Below are positions 42,551 through 51,363 of a DNA stretch of 64,000 nucleotides, piece after piece; the stretch's first letter is position 1; each line of letters begins with the position of its first letter. This stretch comes from an uncultured Gammaproteobacteria bacterium (GTDB lineage: Bacteria > Pseudomonadota > Gammaproteobacteria > HK1): the NCBI GenBank assembly GCA_958295465.1, contig OY282353.1, positions 4,641,001 through 4,705,000 on the forward strand, given 5' to 3'. Below the pieces are notes generated by a model, which was not told where the DNA came from, did not search any database, and was given only the letters and a program-made list of their open reading frames with translations. The translations under genes and the position numbers were made by a program.

Positions 42551-43444
42551 TCACGGCGTGGTGAGCAGTCGCATCAGGCTGGAGGTGTCCCAGCGCCCAC
42601 CGTCGCGCGCCTGCACCCGTGCATAGAACTCGTTGACGAGCGCGGTGAGAGGCAGAAGCGCTCCGACCCGGTGCCCCTGGGCAAGGCAGATGTCGAGATC
42701 CTTGCGCATCCAGTCGACCGCGAATCCGAAGTCGAATTCGTCGTCCACCATCGTGGTCCCGCGGTTCTCCATCTGCCAGGACTGCGCGGCGCCCTTCGAG
42801 ATGACGTCGAGCACAAGCCTGGCGTCGAGCCCGGAGCGTTGCGCGAGGTTCAGCGCCTCGGCGAGCCCCTGCACGACCCCGGCGATGCAGATCTGGTTGG
42901 CCATCTTGGTGAGCTGGCCTGAGCCGGCCGGTCCGAGGAGGGTGACGGCGCGCGCGTAGGCGTCGATGACGGGCCGGCATCGCTCGAACTCGGCCTGCCC
43001 GCCCCCGACCATCACCGTGAGCACTCCGTTCACGGCGCCCGCCTCGCCGCCGGACACCGGCGCGTCCATGAACCCGAGGCCACGCTCCGCGGCGGCGGCG
43101 GCGAGCTCCCTGGCAACGTCGGCGGAGGCGGTGGTGTGGTCGACGAACACAGCGCCGGAGTCCATCCCCTCGAAAGCGCCGTCCGCGCCCACCGTCACCG
43201 AGCGTACGTCGTCGTCGTTGCCCACGCACGCGAACACGATCCCGTTCCCGGCCGCGGCCTCGGCCGGGGTCGTCGCCCTACTCCCTCCGAACTCTTCGGT
43301 CCACCGGGCGGCCTTCGATCCGGTCCGGTTGTACACGGTGACGTCATGACCCGCCTTCGCGAGATGCCCCGCCATGTGGTAGCCCATGACCCCGAGACCG
43401 AGAAACGCAATCTTCCTTGAAGCGACGTCCGTTGAATCGCTCAT
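42551..43444 (-). CDS. 3-hydroxyisobutyrate dehydrogenase-family NAD(P)-dependent reductase
   Basis: Beta-hydroxyacid dehydrogenase of 297 residues. N-terminal Rossmann motif IAFLGLGVMGYHMAGHLAKAGH, substrate-binding VSGGEAGAVNGVLTVMVGG, catalytic lysine in GQLTKMANQICIAG. The family covers 3-hydroxyisobutyrate, tartronate semialdehyde and succinic semialdehyde reductases; the substrate is not determined here. GGAG lies 6 nt before ATG 43444. Confidence 0.9.
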   Translation of the reverse strand: MSDSTDVASRKIAFLGLGVMGYHMAGHLAKAGHDVTVYNRTGSKAARWTEEFGGSRATTPAEAAAGNGIVFACVGNDDDVRSVTVGADGAFEGMDSGAVFVDHTTASADVARELAAAAAERGLGFMDAPVSGGEAGAVNGVLTVMVGGGQAEFERCRPVIDAYARAVTLLGPAGSGQLTKMANQICIAGVVQGLAEALNLAQRSGLDARLVLDVISKGAAQSWQMENRGTTMVDDEFDFGFAVDWMRKDLDICLAQGHRVGALLPLTALVNEFYARVQARDGGRWDTSSLMRLLTTP

Positions 43445-43853
43445 GCTCGACTCCCGATCGGTTGCCCGCGGCCCGGCGCCGGGACAGACATGGATTATCA
43501 GGGCCGCCCCGGACTCGATTCAAGGCGCTGCTTCGCCGGTTGGCGGCTGTTTCGTGGATTCGCTGCCTGCGCGGCAACGATACGAGCAAGCCACGGGGCT
43601 TCGAGATCGCGGACGGCTGGATTCCGGCGTCGGGGGGAACGACTGCCTGCTCGCCGCTGTGGACGGGCGCCCTCGACGGGGTCCCGACGTGCACGGGAGC
43701 GACGCCATCGCGGAACGAGGCCCCTGCCGGCGTTCGCCGCGGGTCTCCGCCCACGGTGAAGCCGGTTGCACCGGGTCGAAACGATGGGCCGGGACCACGA
43801 CACCAGGCACAACACACGCAAACCTCGCGCGTGCGGCGCCAGGAGATCCACCC
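43445..43853. other. Intergenic region without a recognised gene
   Basis: 409 bp. It contains one short palindrome-like element near 43618-43645 (GGATTCCGGCGTC ... GGGGAACGAC), resembling the dispersed REP-type sequences common in proteobacteria. The open frames here have no motif and look like composition artefacts. Confidence 0.4.
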
Positions 43854-44489
43854 TCACCACATCAACTCGTCGGGGACCTCGTATCCTTCGTAACCCTCCT
43901 CCACCGTGCCCGCACCGTCCTCGCCGGCCGTGATGAACACGAACACCTCCGGACGCAGCTCGCGTACCCGCTCCCCCGCCGCCCGCGGCACGAGATGGTG
44001 TCGGCCCCGGAAGCCGACGATCGCGAGCTCGCCGTTCGAGAGCCGGCGGCGCTGATCCCCGCTCACGTAGAGCCGCTTGACCCGGTCCCCGCGGGTGAAA
44101 TGAAACGGGGTATCGCTCTCCGCCTCGGCCTTCTCCGCCTCGGTGTCGAGGATGTGTCGGATCTCGACGTTGAGCTGCCTGACCTGCGCTTCCGGATCGG
44201 CGGCCGGAGGCGCGGCCGGACCCGGGCGCTGGTCCGGAAAACGTCGCTTCGATGCATCCCGGGACCGGCGTTTCACGGTGCCGTCCGCCGCCCGGCTCTT
44301 CGCCGCCTTGCTCCTTGCCGGCTTCGAGGGCGGCCGGCTGCCCTCGATGCGGGCGGGACGCCCGCGTTCCCAGGAAGTGCTGCTCCCCGCCGGTTTGGAG
44401 GGGGGCCGGCTGCTCCGCTCGGCGCGCGCCGCCTGCTCGCTGGTCACGAGCCCCGCTTTCAGCAGCTCGTCACGAAGCGATCTGGCCAT
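43854..44489 (-). CDS. DUF2058 family protein (YaiL-like)
   Basis: Protein of 211 residues of unknown function found mainly in gammaproteobacteria. The family N-terminus MARSLRDELLKAGLVTSEQA is followed by a basic, Lys/Arg/Pro-rich linker. The conserved C-terminal part follows: VRQLNVEIRHILDTEA, TPFHFTRGDRVKRLYVS, VPRAAGERVRELRPEVFVF and YEVPDELMW. The middle linker is expanded and repetitive (RPPSKPA occurs twice). Nucleic-acid association has been suggested for the family because of the basic region. Confidence 0.85.
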   Translation of the reverse strand: MARSLRDELLKAGLVTSEQAARAERSSRPPSKPAGSSTSWERGRPARIEGSRPPSKPARSKAAKSRAADGTVKRRSRDASKRRFPDQRPGPAAPPAADPEAQVRQLNVEIRHILDTEAEKAEAESDTPFHFTRGDRVKRLYVSGDQRRRLSNGELAIVGFRGRHHLVPRAAGERVRELRPEVFVFITAGEDGAGTVEEGYEGYEVPDELMW

Positions 44490-44599
44490 CGTTCGATCTT
44501 TCCGGAATCCGGCGCGTTCGACCGTCGCACGCCCGGGGCGTCACGCGTGGCCATGGAGGCGAGGTGAACGGCTACCCTGGCGGAGTCGGTGCATGGCGG

Positions 44600-44815
44600 T
44601 TACTGAGTGGTGGCGCGTTCCGTACGAGCCCGGCTCGCTTCCGCGAGCGACGGGAGGGCGAGGGAGAGTTGACCACGGACGAAGGCGACCTCGCGTTCAA
44701 CCCGATCCACGCGCTCCGTCAACGCGCCGATGTCCGCCTTGAGCCACGCGAACAAGCCCAGTTGCACCGTGACGATGACGGTGCCCGTGGCGATGACGAC
44801 GCCGCGCAGCTCCAT
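44600..44815 (-). CDS. Small membrane-anchored coiled-coil protein
   Basis: 71 residues. One transmembrane helix (about residues 5-25, VVIATGTVIVTVQLGLFAWL) is followed by a short amphipathic coiled coil (DIGALTERVDRVEREVAFVRGQL). Such proteins are common and poorly characterised. No neighbour gives a clear hint; the conserved layout and clean frame support it as real. Confidence 0.55.
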   Translation of the reverse strand: MELRGVVIATGTVIVTVQLGLFAWLKADIGALTERVDRVEREVAFVRGQLSLALPSLAEASRARTERATTQ

Positions 44816-44952
44816 GAGGAGACTATCGCATCACTGTCGTCCGAGATCATCTCGTCCTCTCCCGGCGGAGCGAAGCGCCCATTGCACGCATGACTCACGA
44901 TGCGCTCGATGCCTGCTACAGTACCCGCGCAGGCCCTCGGACGCTACGCGGC

Positions 44953-45414
44953 GTGAAGCATCTCCTGATCGTCTACCATTCGCAGTCCGGCAAGACCGCC
45001 GCGATGGCCCACGCCGTCCGTCGCGGCGCGATGCATCCCGACATCGAATCGGTCGAGGTGCGGATGCGCGCCGTCGCCGATGCCGGACCCCTCGATCTGC
45101 TCTGGTGCGACGCGGTGATCTTCGCGACTCCGGAGAACTTCGGCTACATGGCCGGGGCGATGAAGGACTTCTTCGACCGCACCTTCTATCCGTGTCAGGG
45201 GCGCCTCGAAGGGGTGCCCTGCGCGGTGGTGGTCGGCGCCGGAAACGACGGCACCGGCGCGCTCGGCGCACTCCGGCGCATCGTGCGTGGATTTCCACTG
45301 AACGAAGCACAGGAGCCGATCATCTGCCGCGGCCAGATCGACGAGAACGTCATCGCCCGCTGCGAGGCCCTTGGAACGACGATGGCGGCCGGTCTGGAGA
45401 TCGGCGTGTTCTGA
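44953..45414 (+). CDS. Flavodoxin/NADPH-dependent FMN reductase-like protein
   Basis: Protein of about 153 residues with a flavodoxin fold. The FMN phosphate loop is YHSQSGKTAAMA and a second flavin loop is TPENFGYMAGAMKDFFDR. Electron-transfer or quinone-reducing roles are typical. Homologues begin with KHLLIVYHSQSG, which supports the GTG at 44953. An in-frame ATG at 44890 would add 21 atypical residues. Neither has a good ribosome binding site. Confidence 0.85.
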   Translation: MKHLLIVYHSQSGKTAAMAHAVRRGAMHPDIESVEVRMRAVADAGPLDLLWCDAVIFATPENFGYMAGAMKDFFDRTFYPCQGRLEGVPCAVVVGAGNDGTGALGALRRIVRGFPLNEAQEPIICRGQIDENVIARCEALGTTMAAGLEIGVF

Positions 45415-45476
45415 GCCGCATCGGCCGGGTCCGCCAGCATGTATCGTTCGTCTCCCTCCCGCATCATCGGACCGCG

Positions 45477-45815
45477 ATGGGTCACCTGCGAGATTTCGTG
45501 AGCAACTTCGGCACGTTGCGCGTGCTGCTCGTCATCAGCGTCGTCGCGCTCATCATCGTGGCGCCGTTCTCCGGCGGCCCGGCCCATGCGACGGGGTGGC
45601 CGCTCGTGCGCAGCGTCATCGCGCCGACCCTGTTCGTGATCATGGCGTTCGTCCTTCCGCTCGACATCACGATGACGCTCATATTCATGTCCGATCGGCA
45701 GGGGCCGGAACGACGCCGGCTTCGGCGTATCGCGCAAGCCGAGACCGTGCTGCTCGTTACCATGGCCGTCGCGTGGCTGCCGCTCCTCATGCGGCTGCTG
45801 CGAACCCTCGACTGA
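45477..45815 (+). CDS. Small integral membrane protein, unknown function
   Basis: 112 residues with three predicted helices (VLLVISVVALIIVAPF, VIAPTLFVIMAFVLPLDI, VLLVTMAVAWLPLLM) and a basic loop DRQGPERRRLRRI. No family was recognised. It follows the flavodoxin gene by 62 bp and precedes the aldolase gene on the same strand, so the three may be co-transcribed. Confidence 0.6.
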   Translation: MGHLRDFVSNFGTLRVLLVISVVALIIVAPFSGGPAHATGWPLVRSVIAPTLFVIMAFVLPLDITMTLIFMSDRQGPERRRLRRIAQAETVLLVTMAVAWLPLLMRLLRTLD

Positions 45816-45905
45816 GGCGGGGGCGGAGGCTTGATCGAAGTGGCTTCGAAGTCCAGAGTCCGAGTCGCGGCATCGAACCAGACCATCCGGAGGGACCCAC
45901 CCGCG

Positions 45906-46637
45906 ATGAACGAGACGCTTCATCAGGCAAGGATCGACCTCGCCGCGGCATGCCGGTGGGCGGCTCGGCTCGGCTACCACGAGTCGGTCGCCAACCATTT
46001 CACGTTCGCGGCCGACGACGACGGTACCCGTTTTCTCGTCAACCCCTGGGGCAGACACTTCTCCGAGATGCGGGCCGGCGATCTGCTCGTCTCCGACTCC
46101 CGGGGCGAGATCCACGAAGGCGAGGGCGTGGTGGAACGGTCCGCAACGTGCATCCACGGCCCGATCCACGAGCGCATCCCGCACGCCAGATGCGTGCTCC
46201 ACACCCACATGCCCCATGCGACCGCGCTGGCGTGCATCGAGGACGGCAGGCTCGAGATGTGCCACCAGAGCTCGGCCCGGTTCTACGGCCGGATCGCCTA
46301 CGACGACGCATTCAACGGCATTGCGCTCGATGACGATGAAGGGGATCGCATCTGCAACGCGCTCGGCAACAAGCCGATCATGTTCATGGCCGGGCACGGG
46401 GTGCTCGTGACCGGCAACACGATCGCGGAGGCGTTCGACACCCTCTACTATCTCGAGCGCTCGTGCCGGCATCAGGTCATGGCGATGTCCACCGGACGCC
46501 CGCTGCGGCTGATGTCCGACGAAGTCGCGCGCAGATCGGCCGAGCAGTGGCACGGCGAGGGGTGGGACGCGGGAGAGCGGCACTTCGCGGCCCTGAAGCG
46601 CATCCTCGATCACGAGGAGCCGGACTATGCACACTGA
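45906..46637 (+). CDS. Class II aldolase/adducin family protein
   Basis: Protein of 243 residues with the zinc-dependent class II aldolase fold (fuculose-phosphate aldolase/adducin type). Landmarks: YHESVANHFTFAADD, FLVNPWGRHFSEM, the metal-binding VLHTHMPHATALAC, with the third His in MAGHGVLVTG. Many members are decarboxylases or epimerases or act on 3-carbon and longer hydroxy acids; the reaction is unknown. GGAGGG lies upstream of ATG 45906. Confidence 0.88.
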   Translation: MNETLHQARIDLAAACRWAARLGYHESVANHFTFAADDDGTRFLVNPWGRHFSEMRAGDLLVSDSRGEIHEGEGVVERSATCIHGPIHERIPHARCVLHTHMPHATALACIEDGRLEMCHQSSARFYGRIAYDDAFNGIALDDDEGDRICNALGNKPIMFMAGHGVLVTGNTIAEAFDTLYYLERSCRHQVMAMSTGRPLRLMSDEVARRSAEQWHGEGWDAGERHFAALKRILDHEEPDYAH

Positions 46638-46882
46638 GCCCGCCTTTGCCGGCGCGATCACCGACGCCGCCACCGCTCGCGAGGCGGCGCTTCAAGCCGG
46701 CGGATCCCCCGGACCGGCGCCGCGAAGCCGCGCCGGTGGGAGCCCCGGCGCCTGCCTGCGGACCGGAAGGCACGGGGCTCGGTTGCCGCTCCCTGCCACG
46801 TGCTCCGCGGCCCGATCCATCCACCGGAGCCGGGCGGCGCCGCTCACGAACTCCAGTGTCCCATCGACGAAAGGGAACAGCC

Positions 46883-47319
46883 ATGCGCGTCCGATATCGA
46901 GCCTCGTCCTCATCATCGCTCTGAGCGGCGCCGCTACGGCCGAGGAGCACGCGCCGGGAGGTCTTTCAATCGAGCGCGCATGGTCGTTCGAGCTTCCGCC
47001 GGTGGCCCCCAACGGCGCCGCCTACTTCCGGGTCGAGAACGGCGGGCGGGATTCGGACCGACTCGTCTCCGCGCATTCGCCGATCGCCGGCCGCGCCGAG
47101 ATGCATGCGCACGAGATGGATGGAGGGGTGATGCAAATGCGCCAGGTCCACTCGGTCGAGGTGCCCGCGCAAGGCGGGGTCACGTTCGAGCCCGGAGGAC
47201 TGCACATGATGCTGCTGGGACTGAAGAAACCCCTCGTTGCGGGAGAGAGCTTTCCGCTCGTGCTCGGGTTCGAGGAGGCCGGAACCATTGAAGTGTCGGT
47301 CGAAATCAAATCGAGGTAA
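46883..47319 (+). CDS. PCuAC-type periplasmic copper chaperone, apparent frameshift in the signal peptide
   Basis: The domain matches DUF461/PCuAC, which delivers Cu(I) to cytochrome oxidase: the Met/His ligands appear in AEMHAHEMDGGVMQMRQV and GLHMMLLGLKKPL. The domain frame opens with a hydrophobic signal (ISSLVLIIALSGAATAEE) but has no start codon nearby. The only ATG with a ribosome binding site (46883) reads MRVRYRASSSSSL and stops. Loss or gain of one base after that ATG would join them, so the gene is either inactivated at its start or carries a sequence error. Confidence 0.7.
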
Positions 47320-47349
47320 CCCGCAAGACCCGGGCCGGGCGTCCCGGGG

Positions 47350-49608
47350 TCAACCGGCCGTCTCCTCGACCCGAGCCCGCAACGCCCGCGCCTGCGTGAT
47401 CTCCCGGGCGGCCTCCCCTTCCTCGAACCATTGCAGCGACGTATCGATCGCGTTGCGGACCTCGTCGTTCCTCCCCGCGCGCATCCACAACGGGGCGAGG
47501 TCCAGCAATACGCGCAGCTCGTGCATGCGCGCGGTCTGGTAGCGCGCGATCTCACAGGCGCGCATCAGCAGATCCTCCGCTTCCGGCTCGAGCTCCGCGG
47601 AGCGGGCCAGCAGCAGCGCCGCGCGAATCCGCAACAGCTCCGATTCGTGCTCGTGCGCGTATCCACGCTCGTGGCACAAGGCAAGCGCCTCGTCGACGGC
47701 TTCGAGCCCGCGCTGCTCCTGTGCACCGGCCAGACAAAGGCGCCCGAGGGTGAGCAGCGCATAGATTCGACCCCCATCCGCACCCACGTTGCGCAGCCCG
47801 TTGATACCGTCCTGGACGCGCACGACACCCTCGTCGAGGTCTCCGGTCGCGGCGGTCACCAGCCCTTCGAGGACCGCACCCCACGGCAGCCACTCCGCAA
47901 GCGCATGGCCGTTCGCGACCCGCACGAGCTGCCGGACCGCATCGCGCGCACCCGTCCAGTCCCGGCGCTCCGCACGAATCCGCGCCGCTGCCGCATGGGC
48001 GACGGCATCGCTGGGGGGATGCTCGATCCGGTCTGCCAGCGCCAGCGCCTCGGACAGACGTTGCTCGCTCAGACGCAAGTGTCCGAGCGCCCAGAAGTTC
48101 GAGGCGAGGCAGGCAAGCGAGACGACGCCTGCGTCGTAGGCTCCGTTGACGGCTCCGGCGCCGGACTCCGGCGGCTCATATCGCTCGATGACCATATCGA
48201 GGTGCGTTCCTCCCGCCGCGCGGTCGCCGAGCGTGCTGAGGGCCAAGCCGGCGATGCGATGCGCTTCGACGAACAACGGCGTGGTTTCGCGCTCGCGCGT
48301 CGCGGCGAGCAGCTCGCGGGCGATCTCGAGGGCGCTGCCGCATTCCCCCCGAGCCAGCGCCACCGCCCCCGCGAGTCCCAGCGCCGGCAGCCGGGTCCCG
48401 TCGTCTCCCTCCCACTCCACCAACATCAATGCCCGGGCCAGGGAGCGCTCCAGCACGGGGTGCGCCGGCCCTTCGACGAGCAACAGTGCGTGCACGAGAC
48501 CGATGTGGATCTCGGCTTCCGCCACGGCGAGGGTGTCCGAAGTGCTCACCGCTCCCAGCGCGGTCTCGAATCGCATCCTCGCCCGCAGGTAATGCGCGTG
48601 ATCGAGCGCCTCGCGGCCGTCCTGGAGACAGACCCGGACGTCGAGCGGCTCCACCGTCACCGACGCCACGCTCGCGCCGGTCTCGACGACCGAGGATTCC
48701 TCCAGAAACACCACGTGGTCCATGCCGGAGCGCTCGGTGTCCGCGCCGGCGGCGGTTCGGAGAAACCCGCGGAGATCGTCGGCGAACTCCCGCGCCGTGT
48801 CGTAACGCTCGGCGCGATCTTTCGCCATCGCGCGAAGGCAGATCCGCTCCAGGGCCTCGGGCACCTCGGCGTCGATCCGCGACGGCGGCTCGGGTTGCAC
48901 CTCGAGGATCTGGCGATAGAGCTTCTCCCTGTCGCCGGCGACGAACGGCAGCGTGCCGCAGAGCATCCGGTAGAGGACGACCCCGAGGCTGTAGATGTCG
49001 CTGCGCGCGCCGATCGCATGCCCTTTCCCGCTGATCTGCTCCGGCGACATGTAGCCGGGCGTGCCCGTGGCCCGCCCCGGGACCAGCGCCCCGGCGTCGC
49101 CCTGGTTGAAGGCGAGACCGAAGTCGATCAGGACCGGACCTCGATCATCGGTGAGGATGACGTTGGACGGTTTCACGTCGCGATGCACCACCCCCTGCGC
49201 ATGCGCGTGGGCGAGCGCGTCGGCGATCTCGGCAACGGTACGCGCGGTTTCCCGGAAATCCGGCCGGCGCTTCTTCAGGTGCGACAGCAGGCTCCGGCCG
49301 GAAAGCAGCGCGGAGACGATGTAGCGGTGCTCGCCTTCGACGCCGGCGTCGAACACGGTGACGATGCGGGGATGCTGCAGGCGGGCGAGCTGGCGCGCTT
49401 CCTTGACGAAGACCGCGTGACCTTCCGGGGAGTCGGTTCTTCCGACGTGCGAGACCTTGATCGCGACCGGCCGCTGCAGCTCGCCGTCGAACCCCTCGTA
49501 CACGGTCGCGAAGCCCCCGCGCCCGATCGCCCGGCGCGCGACGTAGCGGCCGAACCGGCGTGGCCCCGGGCCCTGCGATGCATCCCGCCCCCGGTGTCCG
49601 GCGCTCAT
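47350..49608 (-). CDS. Hanks-type Ser/Thr protein kinase with helical (TPR-like) C-terminus
   Basis: Cytosolic 752-residue protein, no transmembrane segment seen. Kinase domain (about residues 18-280): Gly loop GRGGFATVYEG, lysine in PVAIKV, catalytic HRDVKPSNVIL, DFG as IDFGLAF, activation segment GTPGYMSPEQI. The remaining ~460 residues are Ala/Leu/Glu-rich helical repeats resembling TPR units, a likely protein-interaction or sensor region. It lies 15 bp after the MaoC-like gene on the same strand. Downstream targets are unknown. Confidence 0.9.
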   Translation of the reverse strand: MSAGHRGRDASQGPGPRRFGRYVARRAIGRGGFATVYEGFDGELQRPVAIKVSHVGRTDSPEGHAVFVKEARQLARLQHPRIVTVFDAGVEGEHRYIVSALLSGRSLLSHLKKRRPDFRETARTVAEIADALAHAHAQGVVHRDVKPSNVILTDDRGPVLIDFGLAFNQGDAGALVPGRATGTPGYMSPEQISGKGHAIGARSDIYSLGVVLYRMLCGTLPFVAGDREKLYRQILEVQPEPPSRIDAEVPEALERICLRAMAKDRAERYDTAREFADDLRGFLRTAAGADTERSGMDHVVFLEESSVVETGASVASVTVEPLDVRVCLQDGREALDHAHYLRARMRFETALGAVSTSDTLAVAEAEIHIGLVHALLLVEGPAHPVLERSLARALMLVEWEGDDGTRLPALGLAGAVALARGECGSALEIARELLAATRERETTPLFVEAHRIAGLALSTLGDRAAGGTHLDMVIERYEPPESGAGAVNGAYDAGVVSLACLASNFWALGHLRLSEQRLSEALALADRIEHPPSDAVAHAAAARIRAERRDWTGARDAVRQLVRVANGHALAEWLPWGAVLEGLVTAATGDLDEGVVRVQDGINGLRNVGADGGRIYALLTLGRLCLAGAQEQRGLEAVDEALALCHERGYAHEHESELLRIRAALLLARSAELEPEAEDLLMRACEIARYQTARMHELRVLLDLAPLWMRAGRNDEVRNAIDTSLQWFEEGEAAREITQARALRARVEETAG

Positions 49609-49623
49609 GGCGACGTGTGGCGG

Positions 49624-50076
49624 TCAGCCGGTCGGGCGGCGTGAAACGATCTGCGGCACGATCAACGTCATGACCGTCTCCCCGCACTGGTTCCGGGCGG
49701 TATAGCGCAGCCGCACGATCCCGCGATCGGGCTTCGATCTCGACGGCCTGACCTCGATCACTTCCACCTCGGTGTGCAAGGTGTCGCCCGGACGCACCGG
49801 AGCCACCCAGTGCAACTCCTCGATCCCCGGTGCCCCGATCCCCGATTCCCGTATCACGCCGAGCTGGAAGAACATCCGGAACGACAGTGCGAGGGTCTGG
49901 AAACCGCTTGCGATGATGCCTCCGAAAGGAGTCCGTGCGGCCGCCTCCCGGTCGATATGGAAGCGCTGAGGATCGTAGCGGGTCGCAAAGTCGATGATTG
50001 ACGCTTCGGTGAACGTCACCCCCTGGGACACGAAACGCTGCCCGGCCTCGAAGTCCTCGAACCACTGGCTGCCCAT
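49624..50076 (-). CDS. MaoC-like (R)-hydratase, hot-dog fold
   Basis: Protein of 150 residues. The MaoC hydratase motif is recognisable: FATRYDPQRFHIDREAA has the Asp and His of the catalytic dyad, then FGGIIASGFQTLAL. ELHWVAPVRPGDTLHTEVEV is the second conserved segment. It hydrates enoyl-CoA-type substrates, often in branched-chain or polyhydroxyalkanoate metabolism. It is upstream of, and probably co-transcribed with, the kinase gene. Confidence 0.88.
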   Translation of the reverse strand: MGSQWFEDFEAGQRFVSQGVTFTEASIIDFATRYDPQRFHIDREAAARTPFGGIIASGFQTLALSFRMFFQLGVIRESGIGAPGIEELHWVAPVRPGDTLHTEVEVIEVRPSRSKPDRGIVRLRYTARNQCGETVMTLIVPQIVSRRPTG

Positions 50077-50387
50077 GTCGATCTCCTGTGCGAATCGTGA
50101 ACGGCGGGCTCCTCACCACCGCGCATCACGCCCCTCCGGCGTCCCGGGAGCTGTCGGACCCGATCGGCGAATCCCGCCTCCTGGCGGAAGGCCGGGAACG
50201 TGGGTCGGCTGCGAAACGTCCCGGGATCGGCGATCCGGTGAGGAAACAGGACGCCGTCGCGGCGCCCGTTCCCGTGCTGCGAGGTCACGAATCGGACCGG
50301 ATGGATATCGCGGGACGCCGGAACACATCCCCCACGAACGGCGGCGGGTCGGGCCCGGGCGATGATCAGCGAGAAAGGTGAGAAAAC
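50077..50387. other. Intergenic region without a recognised gene
   Basis: 311 bp between the rpoH stop and the MaoC start, both on the minus strand. It must hold the 3' end of the rpoH transcript and perhaps the MaoC promoter. I see GC-rich inverted repeats but no clear terminator with a T-run. Confidence 0.4.
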
Positions 50388-51239
<852 letters not shown>

Positions 51240-51363
51240 GATGCGTCGAACCTTTGCTTGTGGATGCCGGCGGAGCCCGCCTCATCGTGGAGCGCTCCGG
51301 CTCCCGCGCGTGCTCCCCCTCTCGACTCGCGAGATGGAGTCGATGACCGAAAATTCAAGCCGG

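Noticed and set aside
47431-49644. 737-codon plus-strand frame across the kinase gene
   Set aside because: Composition artefact opposite a clear kinase; no domain and no sensible start.
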